Assembly: GCA_031553235.1 (NCBI GenBank)
Contig: JAVBLS010000015.1
Location: forward strand, 62,001-126,000
Direction: 5' to 3'
Length of the DNA stretch: 64,000 nt
Origin: Frigididesulfovibrio sp031553235
GTDB taxonomy: Bacteria > Desulfobacterota > Desulfovibrionia > Desulfovibrionales > Desulfovibrionaceae
The notes below the pieces were generated by a model that saw nothing but the letters and a program-made list of their open reading frames with translations, did no database searches and had not been told where the DNA came from. Both the position numbers and the translations under genes were made by a program. This document shows, one piece after another, positions 1 to 8,463 of the stretch; the stretch's first letter is position 1; every line of letters begins with the position of its first letter.

Positions 1-674
1 ACACGCACAAAGTTGACCGCAGCGGGCTCGAGCACGTCGCCCCGGTTCAGGGGAGCCACGGCGCAGGGCGCAGTGCGGAAGCAATCCACAAAGACCGAGC
101 CGGTGAGCTTCTGGGTCACGGTGCCGTCAAGCTCGCGCACCAGCAGGCGAATGGAGATGCGCCCCGGAGTGAGCTTTTTGGGCGCCTCGACAGTCACCAT
201 CTGCCCCTCGTGGCGCAGAAAAATTGCCGCGGGCGCGCGCACGTCGCGCACGGCCGTCTCACCGTTCAGGCCGGCCAGGAGTGGCGTCAATTCCTTGACA
301 ACCAGGGCGTGCACCGCCGGTTCGTTCAGCACCACGCCGCCGCGCTGCAAGAGCATGGAGCCCGGGAACAGGCAGTAGGGCGCGAGATCCGGCATGGTGC
401 GGACCACAACCTCCTGCAGACGCGGCCGAGTCATGCTCATGGCCCTGCCGTTGTCCGGCGGGGAGGGCCAGAGTTCGCGCCGGGCCAGTTCTTCCCATTT
501 GCCCGGCGGCATCTCGCCGGCGGGTACGGCCACCTCGCCCAGGGTTACCCGCTCGCCCGTCACCACGGCGGCGTCGAGAAAGCGAATGCGCCAGGGCATG
601 GACTCGGCAGCGCCCGGAGCGACCCAGAGCAGGCCCAAAAGCAGAACCGGAATAAACGGCAGCAGTCGCTTCAT
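1..674 (-). CDS. flgA: FlgA, flagellar P-ring chaperone (3' end cut by window edge)
   Basis: The reading frame is open from the ATG at 674 to the left edge, so only about the first 224 residues are present. It begins with MKRLLPFIPVLLLGLLWV, a clear Sec signal peptide ending near AAES, which fits a periplasmic protein. FlgA helps the P-ring protein FlgI assemble around the rod. The visible part ends with a region containing LTPGRISIRLLVRELDGT and a stretch resembling the SAF-type domain of FlgA. An ATG six bases upstream (680) is in frame, but the G-rich ribosome-binding site (GGGGGG) abuts it, so 674 is preferred. The gene follows flgG by about 26 bases, the usual flgF-flgG-flgA order in Desulfovibrio-type genomes. 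Identification rests on signal peptide, position and fragmentary similarity. Confidence 0.8.
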   Translation of the reverse strand, partial: MKRLLPFIPVLLLGLLWVAPGAAESMPWRIRFLDAAVVTGERVTLGEVAVPAGEMPPGKWEELARRELWPSPPDNGRAMSMTRPRLQEVVVRTMPDLAPYCLFPGSMLLQRGGVVLNEPAVHALVVKELTPLLAGLNGETAVRDVRAPAAIFLRHEGQMVTVEAPKKLTPGRISIRLLVRELDGTVTQKLTGSVFVDCFRTAPCAVAPLNRGDVLEPAAVNFVR

Positions 675-700
675 GATCATCCCCCCGGATGGTCGGCGTG

Positions 701-1492
701 TTACGAACGCTTGAGTTGCACAGCTATCTGCAGCATGGAGTCGGAGGTTTGGATGGCCTTGGAGTTCATTTCGTAGGCCCGCTGGCCCACGATCATGTTG
801 ACCATTTCGTCCACCACCTCGACGTTGGACATTTCCAAAAAACCCTGGGCAATGGTGCCCACATTGTCCTCGCCCGGCACGCCCTCGACGGCGTCGCCCG
901 AGGCCTCGGTGGTGGTGTACAGGTTGCGGCCGCGCGCCTCCAGACCCGACGGGTTAATAAAGGTGTAGAGCGGAATGTCCGCCCCGGCCAGCTCTTCGCC
1001 CGAAGCGTCCAAAGCCGCGATATGTCCGTTTTCCGTGACCACGATATTTTTGGTTTCGGGCGGTACGGTGAACTCCGGCTGGAGCACGTAGCCGTTGGCC
1101 GTGACCATGGTACCGTCCTGGTTGAGCTTGAAAGCCCCGGCCCGGGTGTAAGCCTCTTCGCCGTTGACCTGCACCTGGAAGAAACCATCGCCTTCAATGG
1201 CCAGGTCCAGGGGGTTGCTGGTGTTCTGGTAGTCGCCCTGGGAGAAGATCTTGTGCACCGTGGTCGGGCGCACGCCGAGGCCCACCTGAATGCCCGTGGG
1301 GATGCGCTGATCTCCGCCGGCGCCGGTGATGGTGCCCGCAATGCGCAGATTTTGATAAATCAGATCCTCGAACTCCGCCCGGCCTTTCTTGAAGCCCGTG
1401 GTATTCACGTTGGCAAGGTTGTGGGAGATGACGTCGATGTTCAGTTGTTGGGCCACCATGCCGGTGGCCGCGGTCCAAAGGGAACGCATCAT
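701..1492 (-). CDS. flgG: FlgG, flagellar distal rod protein
   Basis: This is a 263-residue protein of the usual FlgG length (about 260). FlgG forms the distal rod that passes through the P and L rings. The N-terminus MMRSLWTAATGMVAQQLNID and the following HNLANVNTTGFKKGR are the conserved flagellar rod/hook N-terminal motif (ANNLANVNT class). The C-terminus (QGFLEMSNVEVVDEMVNMI, ending in a heptad-like helix with SDSMLQIAVQLKRS) is the matching rod C-terminal domain. AAGGAG lies about nine bases before the start. Either of two adjacent ATG codons could be used. It is downstream of flgF and a small membrane ORF and upstream of flgA in one transcript. Confidence 0.95.
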   Translation of the reverse strand: MMRSLWTAATGMVAQQLNIDVISHNLANVNTTGFKKGRAEFEDLIYQNLRIAGTITGAGGDQRIPTGIQVGLGVRPTTVHKIFSQGDYQNTSNPLDLAIEGDGFFQVQVNGEEAYTRAGAFKLNQDGTMVTANGYVLQPEFTVPPETKNIVVTENGHIAALDASGEELAGADIPLYTFINPSGLEARGRNLYTTTEASGDAVEGVPGEDNVGTIAQGFLEMSNVEVVDEMVNMIVGQRAYEMNSKAIQTSDSMLQIAVQLKRS

Positions 1493-1504
1493 GGCGGTTT
1501 CTCC

Positions 1505-1672
1505 TTATTTGCGTCCGGTATCCGCAGGCAGCACCTCGGCCCGCACGATGCGCGGGGCGCGATACACGCCGGTCAAGGAAAGCAGGGCGAAAAGCCCCGC
1601 AGCCGCCGTGGACGCCGCGGCGGAAAGCAGGCTCCAGAAGGAACCGGACAAGATGTATTCGTTGTTTTCCAT
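1505..1672 (-). CDS. Small single-pass membrane protein between flgF and flgG
   Basis: A 55-codon ORF begins at an ATG that overlaps the flgF stop (TAATG at 1670-1674) and ends 12 bases before flgG, so it is translationally coupled to flgF. The product starts MENNEYILSGSFWS, then has one hydrophobic Ala/Leu-rich segment (about residues 12-36, including AGLFALLSLTGVY) and a basic tail ending DTGRK. The tight packing supports a real gene. I do not recognise the family. A role in rod assembly or export is only a guess from position. It could also be a non-functional spacer ORF. Confidence 0.55.
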   Translation of the reverse strand: MENNEYILSGSFWSLLSAAASTAAAGLFALLSLTGVYRAPRIVRAEVLPADTGRK

Positions 1673-2454
1673 TATCGACCTCTCCCCACTTTGTTGGTCA
1701 CTTCCTTGTCTATGGCGTCTGAGGTCTGCATAACCTTGGCATAGGCTTCGAACTGGCGCTGGGCCTCGATCATGTTGACCATCTCGTACACGGCGTCCAC
1801 ATTGGGCGCTTCCAGAAACCCCTGGGCCACATAGGCCTCGGTTTCCACCTCGTTCACGGTGCTGCCGGGCCGGGGCCGATACATGTTCTGCCCCAGCTTT
1901 TCAAGATTGCGCAGATCGTCGACGCCCACCAGGGTGACCTGCGCCACCAGATCGTTGTCGGCGAAAATGCGCCCGTCTTCGGCAATGGTGAAATTTTTGA
2001 TCCCGGCGGGCAAAACAATCTGACCGCCGTCGCCCATGACCGGATAACCCTGCTCAGTGATCAGCATGCCCTCGGCCGTGAGCCGGAAATGACCGTTGCG
2101 GGTGTACATTTCGCCCGAATCGGTCATTATTTTGAAAAAGCCGTTCTCGCCGCTGATGGCCAGGTCAAAAGGCCCGCCGGTAACCTTCAGGGGGCCCTGT
2201 TGGAAATCCGTCACCGAGACGGACAGGCGCACCCGCGACTTGTGGTCCGGGTCCGGAAACAGCTTTTCCGAGCGCACCGAGGCCTGGGCCTCCAGGATCT
2301 GGTCGTGGGCGTACATGGCGAAGGTATCCTTGAAGGCCACCAAATCGCGCTTGTAGCCGGTGGTGTGCACGTTGGCCAGGTTGTTGGCGATGCTGTTCAT
2401 GCGGTGCTCGTTGGCCAGGGCGCCGAATAGCGCGCTGAACATGGCGTTTTGCAT
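1672..2454 (-). CDS. flgF: FlgF, flagellar proximal rod protein
   Basis: This is a 260-residue rod protein. The start at 2454 (MQNAMFSALFGALANEHRMN) is chosen because AGGAGG sits seven bases upstream; a longer frame to 2529 lacks such a site. The N-terminal motif NSIANNLANVHTTGYKRD and the C-terminal EMVNMIEAQRQFEAYAKVMQ are the paired helices that form the rod core in the FlgBCFG family. The middle carries the flagellar beta domain (RNGHFRLTAEGMLITEQGYP). FlgF versus FlgG is assigned by order and by the weaker match to the FlgG N-terminus. It is the first gene of the minus-strand flagellar transcript, below a candidate sigma-54 promoter. Confidence 0.9.
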   Translation of the reverse strand: MQNAMFSALFGALANEHRMNSIANNLANVHTTGYKRDLVAFKDTFAMYAHDQILEAQASVRSEKLFPDPDHKSRVRLSVSVTDFQQGPLKVTGGPFDLAISGENGFFKIMTDSGEMYTRNGHFRLTAEGMLITEQGYPVMGDGGQIVLPAGIKNFTIAEDGRIFADNDLVAQVTLVGVDDLRNLEKLGQNMYRPRPGSTVNEVETEAYVAQGFLEAPNVDAVYEMVNMIEAQRQFEAYAKVMQTSDAIDKEVTNKVGRGR

Positions 2455-2767
2455 ACTTCCTCCTATGGGTCCGATAGGGGACCGGGCCAAAAAACCGACG
2501 CCGGATCCAGATCGGGAAAACCTGGCCAATCCTTGCTTCTCATGATTTTACCGGGATTCCCGCTGGGCTTGTGCCTTACGCTATGCAAAGTCCGGGCCGG
2601 CGGCAAAGGTTGCCTGAAACGGCAGCCGGCCGACTTTTTTTGGCCGCACAAAGCAGCGGAACTCTTTACAGCTTCGCCTGGAACGGCTAACAGAAAAGAG
2701 CCCTGTCCCGCAAAGGCGCCCTTTGCGCCTGCCTGCGTGGCCAAGACAACACCCCCGCGAGCCTCCC
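2455..2767. other. Divergent intergenic region flgF / ygeV-like regulator
   Basis: A 313-base spacer between the flgF start (minus) and the regulator start (plus). Apart from the candidate sigma-54 site on the minus strand and the AGGAGG of flgF I see no gene. No clear promoter for the regulator is evident. Confidence 0.5.
2584..2599 (-). promoter_or_regulatory. Candidate sigma-54 promoter for the flgF operon
   Basis: Read on the minus strand the sequence is CGGCCCGGACTTTGCA. It has GG and GC separated by exactly ten bases and keeps GGC, C, G and TTGCA of the -24/-12 consensus. It lies about 130 bases before the flgF start. Flagellar rod genes are commonly sigma-54 dependent in polar flagellates. 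No start-site data can be seen. Confidence 0.5.
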
Positions 2768-4573
2768 ATGCCCACGGAAAAAAACCCGCTTTCGGCCATT
2801 CAGGAGTATGCCCAGTCCTATGCCGAGGTCATTTCGCGCATTACCGGTATCGACGTCGAAATTATGGACAACCGGGCCATGCGCATTGCCGGCACCGGCA
2901 TTTATGCCGAGGGCGTGGGGAAAAGTCTGCTCCGGGCGGGTGAGCTCTACAAAGAAGTGTTGCGCAGCCACAAAACCGTAGTGGTGGAAAATCCGCGCAA
3001 CCACCCCCTGTGCCGGCGTTGCGCCGAGCGCGAGAAGTGTCGCGAGCTTTTTTCCTTAAGCACGCCCATTGTCGAGGGGGGCACGGTCTATGGGGTCATC
3101 GGGCTGGTCTGTTTCAGCGAAGAGGACCGCATACGGATGATCGGCGCCCTGGACAGCTACGGCACCTTCATCACTTTTCTGGCCGAAGCTCTGGCCCACA
3201 AGGCCTCGGACCACGTCCGGCTGAACCGGGCCACGCGCTTTCTGGAACTCATGTTCCAGGTGGTGGACATTCCCGGCCAGGGCATGATGCTCTTCGACTA
3301 CAACGGCAGGTTGATCTATGCCAACACGGCGGCCAAGGAGCTTTTCGCGCTCCTGCCCGACGCCCGGTCGGACATCGGCATTATCGCCCGCACCGGCACG
3401 AGTCTGTATGAATTTGACGAATTCGAGGTGCGCCCGCCGACCGGCGAAGCCCACCAGGTCTTCGGTCGGCTGGTGGAGTTGGATTCGCAGTCCCAGGGCA
3501 AGGTCACCTTGTTTGTGTTTGAAATGCCCAACCGTTTGGGCCGGCTGGTAGGCGATCTCTCCACCCCGGTGACAGACACGGGCTTTGGAAGCATCGTCGG
3601 CAGTTCGCCGGCCATCATGAAGCTCAAGGACAAGGCCATGAAGGTGGCCGACTCCAGTTCGACCATCCTGATCACCGGCGAATCGGGCACCGGCAAGGAA
3701 CTGCTGGCCCGAGCCATTCACCGGGCGGGCGGCCGGCGCGACCAGCCTTTCATCGCCATCAACTGCGGCGGCATTCCCGACACCCTGCTGGAAAGCGAAC
3801 TTTTCGGCTACGTGAGCGGCGCCTTCACCGGAGCCTCCAGCCGGGGCCGGATGGGCAAATTCGAGTTGGCCCAGAATGGGGTGATCTTTCTGGACGAAAT
3901 TTCCTCCATGCCTCTGTATCTCCAGGTCAAGCTTTTGCGCGTGCTGCAGGAGAAAGTGATCATTCGCCTGGGCTCCAACCGGCTGGTGCACGTAAATGTG
4001 CGGGTCATCGCCGCGGCCAACGAGGATCTGCTGGGCTGCATCAGGCGCAATACCTTCCGCGAAGACCTGTATTACCGGCTCAACGTCATTCCCCTATACA
4101 TGCCTGCCCTGAGCGAGCGTAAAGGCGATGTGCCCATTCTGGCCGACTTCTTTGTGGAAAAATATTGCGGCCTGTTCAACAAAAGCCGCCCCAGGCTGCG
4201 CTCTTCGCTGCTACGCCTGCTCGAGGCCTATCCCTGGCCGGGTAACGTGCGCGAATTGGAACATGTGCTGGAATATGCCGTAAACATGATGCCCGACAAA
4301 GGCCCTCTGGGCATCGACTGTCTGCCGACGCAACTTCTCGCAGCCACCCGGGCCGAGACCGCCGCTCCTGCCGCAACCGCGGTTTCCCCCTCTTCCCCCT
4401 CTTCCGCTCCGGCCGATTTTCCCCTGGAGCGCCTGAGCGTACTGGAAGACCGCGCCGTGCGGGCCGCCCTGACGCGTTTCGGGACCAGCACCGAAGGGAA
4501 AAAACTCGCCGCCGCCGCCTTGGGCATCAGCCTGGCCACTCTCTATCGCAAGCTCCCCGTCTTCTCATCTTGA
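2768..4573 (+). CDS. ygeV: YgeV-like sigma-54-dependent transcriptional activator
   Basis: A 601-residue enhancer-binding protein. The N-terminal domain (about residues 1-150) has DVEIMDNRAMRIAGTGIY and the cysteine group CRRCAEREKC (about residues 81-90), which recall the N-terminus of E. coli YgeV. A PAS-like region follows (GQGMMLFDYNGRLIYANTAA). The AAA+ domain has Walker A GESGTGKE (304-311), an intact GAFTGA sigma-54 contact loop (351-356) and the Walker B region FLDEISSM. The C-terminus is a short Fis-type helix-turn-helix (GKKLAAAALGISLATLYRKL). An upstream in-frame ATG at 2723 exists, but 2768 matches the family start better; its ribosome-binding site is weak. It lies just upstream of the purine-type operon, as ygeV lies beside ygeWXY in E. 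coli, and is its likely activator. The ligand is unknown. Confidence 0.85.
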   Translation: MPTEKNPLSAIQEYAQSYAEVISRITGIDVEIMDNRAMRIAGTGIYAEGVGKSLLRAGELYKEVLRSHKTVVVENPRNHPLCRRCAEREKCRELFSLSTPIVEGGTVYGVIGLVCFSEEDRIRMIGALDSYGTFITFLAEALAHKASDHVRLNRATRFLELMFQVVDIPGQGMMLFDYNGRLIYANTAAKELFALLPDARSDIGIIARTGTSLYEFDEFEVRPPTGEAHQVFGRLVELDSQSQGKVTLFVFEMPNRLGRLVGDLSTPVTDTGFGSIVGSSPAIMKLKDKAMKVADSSSTILITGESGTGKELLARAIHRAGGRRDQPFIAINCGGIPDTLLESELFGYVSGAFTGASSRGRMGKFELAQNGVIFLDEISSMPLYLQVKLLRVLQEKVIIRLGSNRLVHVNVRVIAAANEDLLGCIRRNTFREDLYYRLNVIPLYMPALSERKGDVPILADFFVEKYCGLFNKSRPRLRSSLLRLLEAYPWPGNVRELEHVLEYAVNMMPDKGPLGIDCLPTQLLAATRAETAAPAATAVSPSSPSSAPADFPLERLSVLEDRAVRAALTRFGTSTEGKKLAAAALGISLATLYRKLPVFSS

Positions 4574-4608
4574 GAAAAGAATCTTTTTATTTACCTCGAC
4601 AAGATATA

Positions 4609-4640
4609 GATAAATTTATTTTCTTGTTTTGATAAATTTA
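4609..4640. promoter_or_regulatory. Direct repeat, candidate activator binding sites
   Basis: GATAAATTTA occurs exactly twice, at 4609-4618 and 4631-4640, with starts 22 bases apart (about two helical turns). The pair lies roughly 240-270 bases upstream of the -24 element, a suitable distance for an enhancer. Assignment to the YgeV-like activator is inference. Confidence 0.4.
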
Positions 4641-4773
4641 TATATTACAGACTATTTTATTACTATTTAGATGATTTTCCTTTTTCACCGCTGTTTGCCG
4701 GGCACAAAATTTCGATGTCTGTTCTTTATTTGAACTGATTCGTCTGCCAACTGTTCATCAATTATTTTTCGAT

Positions 4774-4805
4774 TTGAGAATTTTCGCAATATGAGAAAAT
4801 AATTC
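4774..4805. promoter_or_regulatory. Imperfect inverted repeat, candidate enhancer site
   Basis: TTGAGAATTTTCGCAATATG is followed by AGAAAATAATTC. The halves GAATTTTC and GAAAATAATTC form an imperfect inverted repeat about 75-105 bases before the -24 element. This is a second candidate site for the divergent activator. Confidence 0.35.
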
Positions 4806-4874
4806 CCACTGTTCCGGCACCGATAAAATATCCCTATCTATCCAATTTTTAAAATTATTTCTTACGAAAAATCC

Positions 4875-4892
4875 TTTGGCCCCGTTTTTGCT
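4875..4892 (+). promoter_or_regulatory. Sigma-54 (-24/-12) promoter of the dpaL-xdhD operon
   Basis: TTGGCCCCGTTTTTGCT contains GG at 4878-4879 and GC at 4890-4891 with exactly ten bases between, and keeps TGGC...TTGC of the consensus. Transcription would begin near 4902, about 50 bases before dpaL. It pairs naturally with the GAFTGA-containing activator encoded just upstream. Confidence 0.8.
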
Positions 4893-4951
4893 CATTCCAA
4901 GACAAGCGGGCGCGGCCCGCAGTCCTTCCAACCGTTACCCAAGGGGCCACC

Positions 4952-6169
4952 ATGTCTGTCTGGATGCATATGAATACCAATCGGAAACCTGCCGGCAGAG
5001 GCGCGGATCTCTCCGTCCTTTCTCAGAAGGAAGCCGACGCGGTGCGGCGCTTTCACTCCACGTTCAAAGAATACAAACCCACGCCGCTGACCGCCTTGCC
5101 CAACCTGGCCGGCTCTTTGGGTTTGAAGAACATCCTTCTCAAGGACGAATCGTATCGCTTCGGCCTGAATGCCTTCAAGGTTCTGGGCGGCTCCTACGCC
5201 ATGGGCCGTTACCTGGCCGGCAAGCTCGGCCGGCCCATCGGCGAATTGAGTCGCGGCGACCTCTGCACCCCCGAGGCCCGCAAGAAAACCGGCGACATCA
5301 CCTTCATCACCACCACCGACGGCAACCATGGCCGCGGTCTGGCCTGGACCGCCCGCGAACTCGGCTACAAGTGCATCGTCTTCATGCCCAAGGGCTCGGT
5401 ACAGATCCGCGTAGACCACATCCTGAACGAAGGCGCCCAGTGCACGGTCACGGAGATGAACTACGATGAAGCCGTGCGCATGAGCTGGGATATGGCCCAA
5501 AAGAACGGCTACATCATGGTGCAGGACACGGCCTGGGCCGGCTACGAAGAAATTCCCACCTGGATCATGCAGGGCTACATGACCCTGGCCAATGAAGCCC
5601 TGGAACAAATCAAGGCGGCCGACACCCCGCCCACCCACTGCTTCCTGCAGGCCGGCGTCGGATCCTTTGCCGGGGCCGTGGCCGGCTACCTGACCGCCAC
5701 CCTGGGCGACAAGGCCCCCAAGCTGATCATCGTCGAGCCGCACGCCGCCGACTGCATCTACAGATCGGCCGTGGCCGGCGACGGCAAACCGCGCAACGTC
5801 ACCGGCGATCTGGCCACCCTCATGGCGGGCCTGGCCTGCGGCGAACCCAACACCGTGAGCTGGGGCATCCTGCGCGACTACTGCACGGCCTACATCTCCT
5901 GCCCGGACTATATCGCCGCCGACGGCATGCGTATTCTGGCCGCGCCCAAACCGGGCGACCAGGCCATCGTTTCCGGCGAATCCGGTGCGGTAACCACGGG
6001 CATTCTGCATTGGTTCATGACCCACCCGGCCGCCACGGTGCAGCGCGACGCCCTGGGCCTGAACAGAGATTCCACCGTCCTTTTGATCAGCACCGAGGGC
6101 GACACCGCCCCCGATGTTTATAAGAACGTGGTTTGGTACGGAGCCCACTTCGACCAGGACCCCGCTTAA
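4952..6169 (+). CDS. dpaL: Diaminopropionate ammonia-lyase (YgeX/DpaL)
   Basis: A 405-residue PLP enzyme (E. coli DpaL 398) that converts 2,3-diaminopropionate to pyruvate and two ammonia. The PLP lysine is K76 in FGLNAFKVLGGSYAMG, matching K77 of the E. coli enzyme. The fold-type II signature TTDGNHGRGLAWTARELG and the phosphate-binding region QAGVGSFAGAVAGYL are present. The AAGGGG ribosome-binding site is seven bases before the ATG. It is the first gene after the sigma-54 promoter and begins the purine-type operon. In urate-degrading bacteria this enzyme is placed at the late steps, where 2,3-diaminopropionate is formed from the opened ring. Confidence 0.95.
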   Translation: MSVWMHMNTNRKPAGRGADLSVLSQKEADAVRRFHSTFKEYKPTPLTALPNLAGSLGLKNILLKDESYRFGLNAFKVLGGSYAMGRYLAGKLGRPIGELSRGDLCTPEARKKTGDITFITTTDGNHGRGLAWTARELGYKCIVFMPKGSVQIRVDHILNEGAQCTVTEMNYDEAVRMSWDMAQKNGYIMVQDTAWAGYEEIPTWIMQGYMTLANEALEQIKAADTPPTHCFLQAGVGSFAGAVAGYLTATLGDKAPKLIIVEPHAADCIYRSAVAGDGKPRNVTGDLATLMAGLACGEPNTVSWGILRDYCTAYISCPDYIAADGMRILAAPKPGDQAIVSGESGAVTTGILHWFMTHPAATVQRDALGLNRDSTVLLISTEGDTAPDVYKNVVWYGAHFDQDPA

Positions 6170-6245
6170 AGCAAATCGACATTGATTGGCCCGTCTTTTC
6201 AAAACACACCAACCCGACAGGATCGCATCGTAAGGAGAGTATGTC

Positions 6246-7451
6246 ATGGATTTCGCGAAAATTAACGAGTTGAGCAAAAAATATGAGCCGCAGATGACCA
6301 AGTTCCTGCGCGACATGATTGCCATTCCTTCCGAAAGTTGCGGCGAGGAAGGCGTGATCAAACGCATCAAGCAGGAAATGGAAGCCGCCGGCTACGATCG
6401 GGTGGAAATCGACAAGATGGGCAACGTTATCGGCTACTTGGGCAACGGTCCGCGTCTGATCGCCTTTGACGCCCACATCGACACTGTGGGCATCGGCGAA
6501 CGCGCCAACTGGACCTTCGACCCCTACCAGGGCTACGAAGACGCCGAAACCATCGGCGGCCGCGGCGCTTCCGACCAGGAAGGCGGCATGGCCTCCATGG
6601 TCTACGGCGGCAAAATCATGAAAGAACTGGGCCTGATTCCCGCCGACGTCACTGTGGCCATGGTCGGCACCGTGCAGGAAGAAGACTGCGACGGCCTGTG
6701 CTGGCAATACCTGATCAAGGAACATGGCCTGAAACCCGAGTTCGTGGTCTCCACCGAGCCCACCGACGGCGGTATCTACCGGGGCCAGCGCGGCCGCATG
6801 GAAATCCGCGTGGACGTGCGCGGCGTTTCCTGCCACGGCTCCGCCCCCGAGCGCGGCGACAACGCCATCTTCCGCATGGGCCGCCTTCTCAATGAGCTTG
6901 AGGGCCTGTCCAAGAACCTGAAGGATGACCCCTTCCTGGGCAAGGGCACCCTGACCGTTTCGCAGATCTTCTATTCCTCGCCCTCGCGTTGCGCCGTGGC
7001 CGACGGCTGCTCCATCTCCATCGACCGCCGGCTGACCTGGGGCGAGAACAAGGAATCTTCCCTGGAAGAAATCCGCAGCCTGCCCGCGGTCAAAGAAGCC
7101 GGCGACAAAGTCAAGGTCTCCATGTACACCTACGAGGCCCCGTCCTGGACCGGCCTGGTCTACCCGACCGACTGCTACTTCCCCACCTGGGTCATCCCAT
7201 CCGACCACAGGGTCACCAAGGCCACGGAAGAAGCCTACCACAAGCTCTTCGGCGCCGAAGGCCGCACCGACAAGTGGACCTTCTCGACCAACGGCGTGTC
7301 CATCATGGGCATGTTCGGCATCCCGGTCATCGGTTTCGGCCCGGGCAAGGAAAAAGAAGCCCACGCCCCCAACGAGAAGACCTGGAAGGCCGACCTGATG
7401 CGTTGCGCCGCCCTGTATGCCGCCCTGCCCGGCACTTATGCCAAAGGATAA
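6246..7451 (+). CDS. ygeY: YgeY-family M20 metallohydrolase
   Basis: A 401-residue M20-type dinuclear zinc hydrolase. Metal ligands fit H77 and D79 in AFDAHIDTVG, D110 in GRGASDQEGG, and E144/E145 in GTVQEEDCDG. The dimerisation domain begins near IRVDVRGVSCHGSAPERGDN. YgeY proteins are annotated as selenium-metabolism-linked hydrolases, and in the urate pathway they are thought to cleave an N-acyl or ureido intermediate; the exact substrate here is inferred from context. The ribosome-binding site AAGGAG lies before the ATG. It is followed three bases later by carbamate kinase, so the two are tightly coupled. Confidence 0.92.
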   Translation: MDFAKINELSKKYEPQMTKFLRDMIAIPSESCGEEGVIKRIKQEMEAAGYDRVEIDKMGNVIGYLGNGPRLIAFDAHIDTVGIGERANWTFDPYQGYEDAETIGGRGASDQEGGMASMVYGGKIMKELGLIPADVTVAMVGTVQEEDCDGLCWQYLIKEHGLKPEFVVSTEPTDGGIYRGQRGRMEIRVDVRGVSCHGSAPERGDNAIFRMGRLLNELEGLSKNLKDDPFLGKGTLTVSQIFYSSPSRCAVADGCSISIDRRLTWGENKESSLEEIRSLPAVKEAGDKVKVSMYTYEAPSWTGLVYPTDCYFPTWVIPSDHRVTKATEEAYHKLFGAEGRTDKWTFSTNGVSIMGMFGIPVIGFGPGKEKEAHAPNEKTWKADLMRCAALYAALPGTYAKG

Positions 7452-7454
7452 TCC

Positions 7455-8414
7455 ATGAGCGCCAAAAAACCGCTGGTCGTCATCGCCGTGGGGGGCAACT
7501 CTCTGATTACGGACAAGAGCAAAAAAACCGTGCCCGATCAGTACGACGCCATCTGCGAAACCGTGCGGCACATCGCCGACGTCATCGAGTCCGGCCGGCA
7601 GGTGGTGGTCACCCACGGCAACGGGCCGCAGGTAGGCTTCATCATGCTGCGCTCGGAAATCGCCCGTAAAGAAGCCGGCCTGCACTCCGTGCCTCTGGTT
7701 TCCTGCGTGGCCGACACCCAGGGCGCCATCGGCTGGCAACTGCAGATGGCTCTGGACAACGAACTGCGCCTGCGCAAGCTGCCCGCCCGGGCCGTTTCCC
7801 TGGTCACCCAGGTGCGCGTGGACGCCGACGACCCCGGCTTCAAAAACCCGGACAAGTTCGTAGGCGAGTTCTATGAAGAGGCCGAGCTGCCCAAGGTGCG
7901 GGAGCAACATCCCGATTGGGTGCTCAAGGCCGACTCCAACCGCGGTGCGCGTCGCGTGGTGCCCAGCCCGCAGCCCAGAGAAATCGTCGAACTGGAAGCA
8001 ATCAAAAGTCTGCTGGGCGACGGCTTCAACCTGATCACTGTGGGCGGCGGCGGCATTCCCGTCGTTGCCGACGGCGCAGGCAATCTCTCGGGCGTGGACG
8101 CGGTCATCGACAAAGACCTGGCCTCGCGCCTTCTGGCCAACCAACTCCAGGCCGACGTGCTGGTCATCTCCACCGGTGTGGAAGCCGTGTGCGTGAACTT
8201 CGGCAAGCCGGCTCAGAAAGCCCTGGGGCACGTCACGGCCGCCGAACTTCAGGCCTACTACGACCAGGGCCAGTTCCCAGCCGGGAGCATGGGCCCTAAA
8301 GTTAAGGCCGCCCTGGACTTTCTGGCGGCCGGTGGCCAAGAGGTGGTCATTACCTGCCCGGAAAACCTGAAGCAGGCCCTCACGACCGGCGCCGGCACGC
8401 ATATTACCGCGTAA
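7455..8414 (+). CDS. arcC: Carbamate kinase (YqeA/ArcC type)
   Basis: A 319-residue amino acid kinase family protein, the usual length for carbamate kinase. It shows the nucleotide loop AVGGNSLI at the N-terminus, the substrate motif THGNGPQVGF, and a C-terminal VITCPENL segment. It catalyses carbamoyl phosphate plus ADP to ATP plus carbamate, which breaks down to ammonia and CO2. In this operon it can harvest the carbamoyl phosphate released by the adjacent YgeW transcarbamoylase, giving substrate-level ATP. It starts three bases after the ygeY stop. E. coli places yqeA in the same neighbourhood. Confidence 0.95.
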   Translation: MSAKKPLVVIAVGGNSLITDKSKKTVPDQYDAICETVRHIADVIESGRQVVVTHGNGPQVGFIMLRSEIARKEAGLHSVPLVSCVADTQGAIGWQLQMALDNELRLRKLPARAVSLVTQVRVDADDPGFKNPDKFVGEFYEEAELPKVREQHPDWVLKADSNRGARRVVPSPQPREIVELEAIKSLLGDGFNLITVGGGGIPVVADGAGNLSGVDAVIDKDLASRLLANQLQADVLVISTGVEAVCVNFGKPAQKALGHVTAAELQAYYDQGQFPAGSMGPKVKAALDFLAAGGQEVVITCPENLKQALTTGAGTHITA

Positions 8415-8463
8415 TTTTTACAAACCTTATTTCCACACCAACAACATCCATCAGGAGCAGAAC

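Larger units (their letters stand above)
4574..4951. other. AT-rich regulatory spacer before the dpaL operon
   Basis: This 378-base spacer is far more AT-rich than the surrounding genes over about 4590-4860. It holds a repeated 10-mer, an imperfect inverted repeat and a -24/-12 promoter, each listed separately. The low GC is typical of bendable DNA between enhancer sites and a sigma-54 promoter. I see no gene in it. Confidence 0.7.
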
